From assembly GCF_015350905.1 (NCBI RefSeq), contig NZ_JADKRZ010000001.1, forward strand, positions 744,001 to 808,000: a stretch of 64,000 bases of DNA, written 5' to 3'. A program made the translations under genes and the position numbers. Within the stretch, counting starts at the first letter, position 1. Each line of letters starts with the position of its first letter. Below, in pieces: positions 50,732 to 57,838 of the stretch. Origin of the DNA: Curtobacterium sp. VKM Ac-2865. Its GTDB lineage: Bacteria; Actinomycetota; Actinomycetes; Actinomycetales; Microbacteriaceae. The notes below the pieces were generated by a model. It did not search any database and had not been told where the DNA came from. It saw only the letters and a program-made list of their open reading frames with translations.

Positions 50732-51928
50732 ATGCGCATGATGCTGCTGACAGCCGGCACCCGGGGTGACGTGGAGCCGTTCCTGGCCCTGGCACGACAC
50801 GCTGCCTCCCGGGGTCATGAGGTACGGCTGGCTCTGCCCGACGACGCGGACGCGCCCGACGGGGTGGACACCGTGGCGCTCGGTCTGGACGCAGGGCGGG
50901 TGCTCTCCCCTGCCGGTCGCACTCCTTGGTCGCTCGCACACCACGTCCGCGCTGAGGTGCGGCCCGCGATGCGGCGGATGCTCGCCGCCGCGGTCCGGGA
51001 GACCGTTGCTTTCGCCCCCGACGTGGTGGTGCACCACCCGCTGATCCTCACTGCGCCGATGGTGGCGGACTCGCTGGGTGTGCCGCGCGTGCTCGTGGAG
51101 TTCGCGCCGGTGGCCACCCCGAGCGATCGCTTCCCTGCCGCCGGTGGTCCCACGGCCACCCGCGATCTCGGTGCGTACAACCGGCTCACCTACGCCGTTC
51201 CGCGCACCGCCGCACGCCTCTTCGACGCCGCCCTGGCACGCGCCGCCGCCGAGCTGCCGAGCGGTCGTCGTCCCGCCGGGCGGCGGCCGTCGCGCGCGAC
51301 GCTCATGGCCGTGAGCCCCGCGTTGCTGCCGCGTCCGGACGACTGGCCGGAGCGAGTGCACCAGACAGGTGCCTGGTACGGGGAGGCGCCGGCCGCGGCG
51401 TCCGACCCCGTCGTCGGCGCCTTCGTCGGCGGCGGCCCCTTCGTCGTCGCCTCGTTCGGCTCCATGGCGACCGGTGATGCGTCGGCCCGCAGTGACACCA
51501 TCGTGACGGCGGCCCGCGCCCATGGCCTCCGGGTGCTGCTCGTCACCGGGTCGGGCGGGCTCGCGCTGCCGGCGGGACGCCATGACCCCGATGTGCTGGC
51601 GGTGCGATCGGTGCCCTTCGATGCGGTGTTGCCGCTCGCAACGCTCGCCGTGCACCACGGAGGCGCCGGCACCGCTCACGCCGTCGCCTGGGCTGGCGTG
51701 CCCGCCGTCGTCGTTCCCGTCACCGCCGACCAGCCGTTCTGGGCCGCCCAGCTGCACCGACAGGGGGTGGCCGCTGCCCCGATCCCGCTCCGCCGGTTGT
51801 CGGCCGGCACCCTCGTCCCCGCCATGACCGACGCCCTGTCCCGTCGTGAGCGAGCGGCCGAGGTGGGCCGGGCCATGCGACGGGAGCACGGGGTCCACCG
51901 GGCGCTCGACGTGATCGAGTCCCTCTGA
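50732..51928 (+). CDS. GT1 glycosyltransferase (CrtX/sterol-glucosyltransferase-like)
   Basis: 398-residue GT-B enzyme. N-terminal TAGTRGDVEPFLALARHAASRGHEV is the signature of the sterol/macrolide/carotenoid glucosyltransferases. The donor-binding C-terminus has VAVHHGGAGT-like LAVHHGGAGTAHAVAWAGVP and VPVTADQPFWAAQL. ATG 50732 lies six bases after CAGACT. Divergent from the CrtEb-like/CrtI-like pair, so glycosylation of a carotenoid end group is the most economical reading (inference). Confidence 0.83.
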   Translation: MRMMLLTAGTRGDVEPFLALARHAASRGHEVRLALPDDADAPDGVDTVALGLDAGRVLSPAGRTPWSLAHHVRAEVRPAMRRMLAAAVRETVAFAPDVVVHHPLILTAPMVADSLGVPRVLVEFAPVATPSDRFPAAGGPTATRDLGAYNRLTYAVPRTAARLFDAALARAAAELPSGRRPAGRRPSRATLMAVSPALLPRPDDWPERVHQTGAWYGEAPAAASDPVVGAFVGGGPFVVASFGSMATGDASARSDTIVTAARAHGLRVLLVTGSGGLALPAGRHDPDVLAVRSVPFDAVLPLATLAVHHGGAGTAHAVAWAGVPAVVVPVTADQPFWAAQLHRQGVAAAPIPLRRLSAGTLVPAMTDALSRRERAAEVGRAMRREHGVHRALDVIESL

Positions 51929-51966
51929 TCCGTGTGTCCAGCCACCGGACAGGTGTTCGCTGATCG

Positions 51967-52024
51967 GGCCGTGACGGATCCGGTTCGCAGATCCCGCGTC
52001 TCGCGAACCAGATCCGTCACGGCC
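51967..52024. repeat. Dispersed inverted repeat, family 2 copy 3
   Basis: Arms starting GGCCGTGACGGATCCGGTTC pair with the right arm ending CCGTCACGGCC, with one mismatch (A at 52010), around a 14-base loop. Ends 59 bases before the tRNA-Val 3' end. It shares flanking sequence with the copy at 46300. Confidence 0.92.
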
Positions 52025-52083
52025 GCATCGGAACGTGGTGTCTGCTGCGCGCTGGCCAGCGTCGTGGCGTCCGCTCGTGACCG

Positions 52084-52159
52084 TGGTGGGCCCTGCCGGG
52101 ATCGAACCGACGACATCCACGGTGTAAACGTGGCGCTCTACCAGCTGAGCTAAAGGCCC
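52084..52159 (-). tRNA. tRNA-Val (UAC anticodon)
   Basis: Folds as a full cloverleaf on the minus strand: acceptor GGGCCTT paired with AGGGCCC, D arm GCTC-AGCTGGTAG-AGC, anticodon stem CCACG/CGTGG with loop TTTACAC giving anticodon UAC, and T arm GTCGG-TTCGATC-CCGGC. The discriminator base is A and the 3' CCA is encoded. The gene is the only tRNA in the window. Confidence 0.96.
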
Positions 52160-52189
52160 TTCCCCCTCATCCTACGGGCGACCCCCAGG

Positions 52190-53773
52190 TCAGACGTCCC
52201 GCGGCGCCGTCCACGACACGTCGAGGTCCCAGTCCTCCACCGCAGAGGCCCCGAGCTGCCACACGTACTCGTTCTTGAGCTTGCGACCGTCGTCGCGGAA
52301 CGGCCCCGTCCGGTACGGGTAGAACGCCACGGTGGGCAGCGTCCCCGCCGGCGCCGTCCGGACCGCGTTGGAGAAGTCCCGGTTGAGCGCGCGGAGCTCG
52401 GCGACGACGGCCCCGCGGGCGGCGGCAGCGTCGAAGCCCTCGACCGACGCGGCCCCTGCTGCCAGCTGGAACGCGATGTGCAGCTGCCGGTCGCCGGCGG
52501 CGTCCTCGTGGCTGATCAGCCGGTGGTTCTCCACGGCCTCGAGCAGGGCGGGGTCGCCGTAGACCACGTCACGGACGACGTCGGGCGCGACGACCGCGCC
52601 GTTGTAGTCCACGGACAGGTCGCTCCGGCCGTAGTGGAACAGCAGGGGCAGGTCGAGCTCGGCGAGCTCGAGCAGGTCGGCGTGCCCGGTCGCGCGGAGC
52701 ACGGGGCGCAGGTCCCGCATCCGGACGACGTGCCCGCGGTCGTGGATGTTGTAGCGGATGCGGGGGCTGATGTTCTCGGACCGGGCGATCGTGACGACGA
52801 GTTCGCCGAGGTCGTTCGTCTCGATGAGGTACCCGAACGGGTTGAACTGGAACACCATCGGGAGCACGCCGTACTCCCCCTGCTTCGTCAGCGCCTGCGA
52901 CAGTGCGGGGTCGGCGGCGATCGCCCGACGGAGCGCCACCGAGAACGCCGTCTCGATGCCGAGGTTGATCTCCAGGTCGCTCGCCCCGTAGGACCCGAGC
53001 ACGGTGTGCGCGTACTGCTCGATGTGCGCCCGCATGTTCTCGCTGATGCCCTCGCCGCCGAACGCGCACACGATCGTGTACTCCGACCAGTCGAGTCGGT
53101 CGTCCTCGAACAGCGCCTTGAGGAACGGCGGGTAGCTGAGGATCACGTAGGTGAAGTCCGTGCCGAACTCACGCATCGTCTGTACGACCTTGTCGCGGTC
53201 CGGCCCGATCGACTTGATCATCGTCGACTCCGTCAGCGACGCCGTCACGTTCATCCCCGTCGCCCAGGCACCGAGCGAGAACGCGTTCAGCACGAACGGC
53301 TGCTTCGGCAGCTCCTTCGAGGTCCGCGCGAACCCGAGCTGCAGCAGCTGCCGCGTGGCCTGCCGCTCGTCGGGACCGCGCACCCAGCTGGTCGGCGTGC
53401 CCGAGGACCCGGAGGACTCGTCCACGACGACCCCGCGCCGCGGCAGGCGACCGTCGACGCAGCGCTCCGGGATGCTCCACCGCTTGACGTAGGAGTCCTT
53501 GTCCATCTCGGGCAGGGTGCTGAAGGCCGCGGCGATCCCGCCGCTGGTGTCCAGCCGGGAGGCTCGGCCCGACTCCGCCAGGTACGCCCGGTACGCGGGC
53601 ACCCGCCTGGCCGCCTGCTCCGCCGTCCGCCACGCACGCCACCGGCCGAGCGTCCAGCGCAGCGGCTCGATGCCGGGCGCCAGCAGCAGCCGGTGCGTCT
53701 GCACCCGCGGCATGAAGAGCGCCACGAACGCCTCGATGAGCCACACCACGGAGAACACCGCCGCGCGCTTCAC
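52190..53773 (-). CDS. PaaK/F390-synthetase (CapK)-like AMP-dependent ligase
   Basis: 527-residue adenylate-forming enzyme of the phenylacetate-CoA ligase/coenzyme F390 synthetase branch. P-loop VVVDESSGSSGTPTSWVRG, the YGASDLEINLG motif and the later RSDLSVDYNGAVV hinge region. Unlike typical PaaK it starts with a hydrophobic helix (about 4-22), suggesting membrane association. It would activate a carboxylate as adenylate for transfer to a thiol or amine. GTG 53773 overlaps the stop of the nitroreductase gene by four bases. Operon partner of that gene and divergent from the carrier-protein operon. Confidence 0.82.
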   Translation of the reverse strand: MKRAAVFSVVWLIEAFVALFMPRVQTHRLLLAPGIEPLRWTLGRWRAWRTAEQAARRVPAYRAYLAESGRASRLDTSGGIAAAFSTLPEMDKDSYVKRWSIPERCVDGRLPRRGVVVDESSGSSGTPTSWVRGPDERQATRQLLQLGFARTSKELPKQPFVLNAFSLGAWATGMNVTASLTESTMIKSIGPDRDKVVQTMREFGTDFTYVILSYPPFLKALFEDDRLDWSEYTIVCAFGGEGISENMRAHIEQYAHTVLGSYGASDLEINLGIETAFSVALRRAIAADPALSQALTKQGEYGVLPMVFQFNPFGYLIETNDLGELVVTIARSENISPRIRYNIHDRGHVVRMRDLRPVLRATGHADLLELAELDLPLLFHYGRSDLSVDYNGAVVAPDVVRDVVYGDPALLEAVENHRLISHEDAAGDRQLHIAFQLAAGAASVEGFDAAAARGAVVAELRALNRDFSNAVRTAPAGTLPTVAFYPYRTGPFRDDGRKLKNEYVWQLGASAVEDWDLDVSWTAPRDV

Positions 53774-54807
53774 GACGCGCTCCCGATGGTCATCGCCGCT
53801 GCCGGGCGTCGGTGTGCCACGGGTGGCGGTGCGCTGCGGCCGAACCGGAACAGCATCCACGCCATCCGGCCGTCGGACTCGTCGACGCCGGCACGGTCGA
53901 CGAACGCGGCGTGCGAGCGGGGGTTCGTGATCACCGTGCCGAACGGGTGCAGCGCCACACCGCGGCGGCTCATGTCGAGCCAGATCCGCATGAACACCCG
54001 ACCGGCCTCGACGTGGTCCGCCGCGGTCTCGAACGGTCCCTCGAGCCACCCGAGCTGCCGGACGCCGCGCATCGTCGCCAGGTACACCCGGCGGAACACG
54101 GCACCGAGGACGGGCACGTCCCACAGCCCGCGGTGCTCCATCGCGACCCGCAGCACCGGCCCGGGCATGAGCATCGTCTCCGCGGAGAGCCCGTCCCCGG
54201 TCGTCGCGGCCTGGCGCTTCGAGAACCGCAGCCAGTGCAGGATCTCGTCGTGCACGGCGTCGTTCCGCAGGTCGTCGAACAGCGTCTCCTGGTTCACGCG
54301 CACGACCTCGTCGACGACCGCCCGGTCGTCGGTGCTCCGGAAGCGGTGCCCGGACGCCGCCGCGATCTCCTCGGCCGCAGCCACCACGTCCTGGCCGACC
54401 AGGGTGTGGTCGTAGGGCCTGCGCGACGTGCGCCGCGCGAGGAAGCCGGCCAGGGCCTCCCGGTCGTCGTCGGTGACCACGTGCGGGACGAGCGCGACGC
54501 TGCCCAGCCGGTGCAGGTGGTCTCCGGGGTCCCGCGTCAGCCGGTCGAAGTCCATCGGGCCGTGGTCGAGCGTCTCGGTGACGGTGAACCCGTGCGCGCG
54601 GGCGACCACCGCCAGGCCGACCAGGAACACCCCGGCGCAGACGTGCCCGAACGGGATCCCGAACGACTCCGCCGGCAGCCCCCGCCGCAGGTCGTAGAAC
54701 ACGGACGCGGTGCGGTCGTCCTCGACGCCCACCACGATCGGTTGCGAGTTGTGCGGCGACGGGTAGTGTCGCGCGTCCTCGATGATGTCGGTCCACGGTG
54801 ATGCCAT
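53770..54807 (-). CDS. Acg-type nitroreductase-family flavoprotein
   Basis: 345-residue member of the FMN nitroreductase superfamily. The N-terminal YPSPHNSQPIVVGVEDDRT is the phosphate/FMN-binding start, and the ALAGFLARRTSRRPYDHTLV core and C-terminal LHPFGTVITNP are typical of the Acg/Rv2032 branch, some of which only store FMN. ATG 54807. First gene of the operon with the AMP ligase, and divergent from acpS-like across about 110 bases. May reduce or oxidise the carrier-bound product (inference). Confidence 0.82.
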   Translation of the reverse strand: MASPWTDIIEDARHYPSPHNSQPIVVGVEDDRTASVFYDLRRGLPAESFGIPFGHVCAGVFLVGLAVVARAHGFTVTETLDHGPMDFDRLTRDPGDHLHRLGSVALVPHVVTDDDREALAGFLARRTSRRPYDHTLVGQDVVAAAEEIAAASGHRFRSTDDRAVVDEVVRVNQETLFDDLRNDAVHDEILHWLRFSKRQAATTGDGLSAETMLMPGPVLRVAMEHRGLWDVPVLGAVFRRVYLATMRGVRQLGWLEGPFETAADHVEAGRVFMRIWLDMSRRGVALHPFGTVITNPRSHAAFVDRAGVDESDGRMAWMLFRFGRSAPPPVAHRRPAAAMTIGSAS

Positions 54808-54921
54808 CGGTTCCCCCTCGGTGGTCTCGTGTCCAGATCCTACGGACCCGCTCCGACGCCCATGCCGCCGCTGGCATGCATCCGTCGGACGGCACCGGCC
54901 ACGCGCCCGTATGCTCCGACC

Positions 54922-55299
54922 ATGACCGCCATCCGCACCGGCTGCGACCTCGCCGCCGTGCAGGACGTCCTCGACGGCATCCAGGCGCACGGCGAGCGGT
55001 ACCTCGCCCGGGTCTTCACCCTCCGCGAGCGCGCCGACACCGGCGACGACCCGGAACGGCTCGCCGCGCGGTTCGCCGGCAAGGAGGCCGTGGTGAAGCT
55101 CCTCCGCCCGGCCCGCACGGAGTCCGTCCCCCTGCACGACGTCGCGATCGTCTCGGACGAGCACGGCGCACCCCGGGTGGAGCTCTCCGGGGCCGCCCAG
55201 GCGCTCGCCGCAGCAGCCGGGATCACGAGCGTCGACGTGTCCCTGTCCCACGAACGGGGGCTGGCGCTGGCGACCGCCGTGGCCCTCGCGGAGCGCTGA
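54922..55299 (+). CDS. AcpS-type 4'-phosphopantetheinyl transferase
   Basis: 125 residues, the size of AcpS trimer subunits. Mg2+-binding Asp9 in RTGCDLAAV and Glu55 in ARFAGKEAVVKLL match the WxxK/EA signature. It would attach phosphopantetheine from CoA to the carrier protein encoded next. ATG 54922 follows TATGCT (54910-54915) by six bases. The family's house-keeping copy normally lies elsewhere, so this appears dedicated to the cluster. 114 bases separate it from the carrier protein, which has its own promoter. Confidence 0.88.
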   Translation: MTAIRTGCDLAAVQDVLDGIQAHGERYLARVFTLRERADTGDDPERLAARFAGKEAVVKLLRPARTESVPLHDVAIVSDEHGAPRVELSGAAQALAAAAGITSVDVSLSHERGLALATAVALAER

Positions 55300-55413
55300 G
55301 CCCGGGGCACGACGACCATTGCTGTGCATCCGTACAGCATCGTGCCGCTCGGTGCGGTTTCCCGCACCCGCACGGCGGCTTTCCGGGCCGCTCCCCTCGT
55401 TACCGTTGCTGGC

Positions 55414-55707
55414 ATGCACCAGGACACGAACACCGCAGCGACGCCCGTCGCGCTCGCTGACCCGTCGGTCGAGCAGGCCGTCCGACGCGCGCTCGCCGAC
55501 CACGGCCGACTGACCGTCGACGCGATGGACGTCGCCCCGATCGCCGACCTGTACGCGCTCGGCCTGACGTCACACGCCACGGTGAACGTGATGCTCGCGG
55601 TCGAGAACGACCTCGACGCCGAGTTCCCGGACAGTGTCCTGAACCGTGCGACCTTCGCCTCGGTGGAGTCGATCGTCGCCGCGGCAGCACTGGCGACGTC
55701 CCAGTGA
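55414..55707 (+). CDS. Free-standing acyl/aminoacyl carrier protein
   Basis: 97 residues with a roughly 25-residue flexible Ala/Thr start and a four-helix carrier domain. Phosphopantetheine attachment Ser53 lies in LYALGLTSHATVNVML, corresponding to the DSL motif with Thr in place of Asp and Leu shifted. ATG 55414, seven bases after TACCGT, is preferred to an upstream in-frame ATG at 55324. The stop overlaps the dehydrogenase GTG by four bases. Probable substrate of the ligase two genes downstream. Confidence 0.9.
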   Translation: MHQDTNTAATPVALADPSVEQAVRRALADHGRLTVDAMDVAPIADLYALGLTSHATVNVMLAVENDLDAEFPDSVLNRATFASVESIVAAAALATSQ

Positions 55708-56897
55708 CGACGGTCCAGCCGGAAGCCCCGGGCCGAGTCCTAGGCACGTCGCCGGACCGCTTCGCCGAGCGCACCGCCGCCGTGGCCGCGGTCGCCGCGC
55801 AGTTCGCCGACGAGGTCGACCGCGACGCACGACCGCCGCGCGAGGCGATCGCCGTGCTGCGCGAGTACGGCCTGCTCGCCGCGGCGGTGCCGCTCGAGCA
55901 CGGTGGCGAAGGCGCCACCGTCACCGAGCTGTCCGTCATCGCGACCGAGCTCGGTCGTGCCTGCGCCGCCACCGGCATGGTGTTCGCGATGCACCAGGGA
56001 CAGGCCATGGCGCTCTGGCGACACGGCGGCGACGGTGCCGGCGTGCTGGCGATGATCGAGGCCGTGCGGGGCGGTGCCCTCGTGGCGTCGTCGACGACCG
56101 AGAAGGGCGTGGGCGGCGACGCCCGCCGGTCGACGTGTGCGATCGAACCGTCCGAGGACGGCCGGATCCGCCTGCGCAAGGACGCGCCGGTGATCTCCTA
56201 CGCCACCGAGGCCGACGCCGTCTTCGTCACCGCACGCCGCGACGTGGACGCCCCCGCGTCGGACCAGCGCCTGCTGATCTGCCGGACCGACGCGATCGTG
56301 CTGTCACAGACGTCGACGTGGGACACGATGGGCCTGCGCGGCACCTGCAGCAACGGGTGGATCCTCGACGCGGAGACCACCGCCGACGCCGTGTTCCGCG
56401 ACGACTACGCGACGATCTCCGCGCAGACCGTGCTCCCCGTCTCGCACGTGCTCTGGGCGTCGGTGTGGGTCGGCATCGCGGCCTCCGCCGCCGAGCGCGC
56501 CCGCGCCGCCGTCCGGAAGCAGGCGCGCGCCAGCGTCGGGACGACCCCGCCGGGGGCGCTCCGCCTGGCCGAGCTGCTGGTCGACCTGCAGCTGCTGGCC
56601 GACGCCGTCCGGCACGCGGCCGAGCGGTTCGACGCCGTGGCCGACGACCCCGAGACGCTCGAGTCGAGCGCGTCGGCCCTCGCCGCCAACGCGCTGAAGA
56701 TCGGCGCCTCCGAGCGGGTCACCGACATCGTGACCGCGGCGCTGCGCATCGTCGGGATCGCCGGGTACGCCGCAACGGGTCCGATGAGCATCTCCCGACA
56801 CCTCCGAGACGCCCACGGTGCCGCCGTCATGGTGAGCAACGACCGTCTCCTCGCCAACGACGCCGGACTGGCGCTCATGACCGGAGCCATCCTGTGA
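55704..56897 (+). CDS. Acyl-CoA-dehydrogenase-like flavoprotein acting on carrier-bound substrate
   Basis: 397-residue ACAD-fold enzyme. N-terminal helical domain with LLAAAVPLEHGGEGATVTEL, beta-domain with SSTTEKGVGGD and MGLRGTCSNGW, and a C-terminal domain of the type-2 (DszC/HpaB-like) form ending GPMSISRHLRDAHGAAVMVS and NDRLLAND. The canonical catalytic Glu of fatty acyl-CoA dehydrogenases is not obvious. Flanked by carrier protein and amino acid:carrier ligase with GTGA overlaps on both sides, so its substrate is most likely an aminoacyl thioester. Compare the prolyl-carrier oxidases of pyrrole pathways. Confidence 0.88.
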   Translation: MTTVQPEAPGRVLGTSPDRFAERTAAVAAVAAQFADEVDRDARPPREAIAVLREYGLLAAAVPLEHGGEGATVTELSVIATELGRACAATGMVFAMHQGQAMALWRHGGDGAGVLAMIEAVRGGALVASSTTEKGVGGDARRSTCAIEPSEDGRIRLRKDAPVISYATEADAVFVTARRDVDAPASDQRLLICRTDAIVLSQTSTWDTMGLRGTCSNGWILDAETTADAVFRDDYATISAQTVLPVSHVLWASVWVGIAASAAERARAAVRKQARASVGTTPPGALRLAELLVDLQLLADAVRHAAERFDAVADDPETLESSASALAANALKIGASERVTDIVTAALRIVGIAGYAATGPMSISRHLRDAHGAAVMVSNDRLLANDAGLALMTGAIL

Positions 56898-57838
56898 CCG
56901 TCACCGACACCACTGCCGCGCCCACCGCCCTCGACCGGGCCCGGGCGACGCTGCGCGCGAAGCTCCTCGAGGACCGCGTGCTCATCGACCTCGGCTCCCC
57001 CGGGCTCTACGGCCGCACGGGCGTCTTCGAGCACGTGTACGCCGCCGTCGACACCGCAGCCGTCCGCTCCATGGCCGACCTGGAGTCCTCGGTGCTCCGG
57101 TTCCCGCCCGTCGAGCCCCTGGCCGCGTTCGAGCGCACCGACTACATCGCGTCGTTCCCCGACCTGGCCGCGTCGATCTCCGCCTTCACCGGTGACGACC
57201 GCGCACACCGCGCGCTGCTGGCGGCCCGCGAGCGTGGGGAGCGCTGGGAGTCCTTCCTCGAGCCCGCCGACCTGATGCTCGCCCCGGCGGTCTGCCACCC
57301 CGTCTACGGGCTCGTCACGGGGACCATCCCGCAGCAGGGACTCTGGTTCGACATCGTCGGGGACTCCTTCCGCCGTGAACCGTCGCTCGACCCGATGCGC
57401 CTGCAGGCCTTCCACATGCACGAGTTCGTGCACATCGGCACGCCCGACTCCGCGAAGGCGCACCGCGACGGCCGGATCCCGGCGATGCGGTCGCTGCTCG
57501 AGGGCTTCGGGCTCGAGATCGACGTCGTGCCGGCGAACGACCCGTTCTTCGGCCGGGTCGGCAAGATCCTCGCCCGCAACCAGGTCGAGGCCTCGCTGAA
57601 GTACGAGTTCGTCACTCCCGTCTACGGCGACGCCGGCGAGCCCACCGCGATCAGCTCCGCGAACCTGCACGAGGACCACTTCGGATCCTCGTTCGCGATC
57701 AGCACCGCCGACGGCGAGACCGCCCACAGCGCCTGCCTGGCCTTCGGGCTCGAGCGCATCACCATCGCCCTCTTCGCCGCGCACGGCACCGACCCGGCGT
57801 CCTGGCCGGCCGACGTCCGACGCGCACTGGCCCTGTGA
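56894..57838 (+). CDS. Amino acid:[carrier protein] ligase (class II aminoacyl-tRNA synthetase-like)
   Basis: 314-residue truncated seryl-tRNA-synthetase homologue without tRNA-binding arm. The known family loads small amino acids on phosphopantetheinyl carrier proteins via aminoacyl-AMP. The zinc ligands of the family are in place: Cys134 (PAVCHPVYG), Glu177 (FHMHEFVHIG) and Cys281 (HSACLAFGLERI). Motif 2-like QAFHMHEFVHIG and motif 3-like FGLERITIALF (Arg288) are intact. GTG 56894 overlaps the dehydrogenase stop. Which amino acid it takes cannot be read safely; characterised relatives use Gly or Ala. Confidence 0.9.
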   Translation: MTVTDTTAAPTALDRARATLRAKLLEDRVLIDLGSPGLYGRTGVFEHVYAAVDTAAVRSMADLESSVLRFPPVEPLAAFERTDYIASFPDLAASISAFTGDDRAHRALLAARERGERWESFLEPADLMLAPAVCHPVYGLVTGTIPQQGLWFDIVGDSFRREPSLDPMRLQAFHMHEFVHIGTPDSAKAHRDGRIPAMRSLLEGFGLEIDVVPANDPFFGRVGKILARNQVEASLKYEFVTPVYGDAGEPTAISSANLHEDHFGSSFAISTADGETAHSACLAFGLERITIALFAAHGTDPASWPADVRRALAL

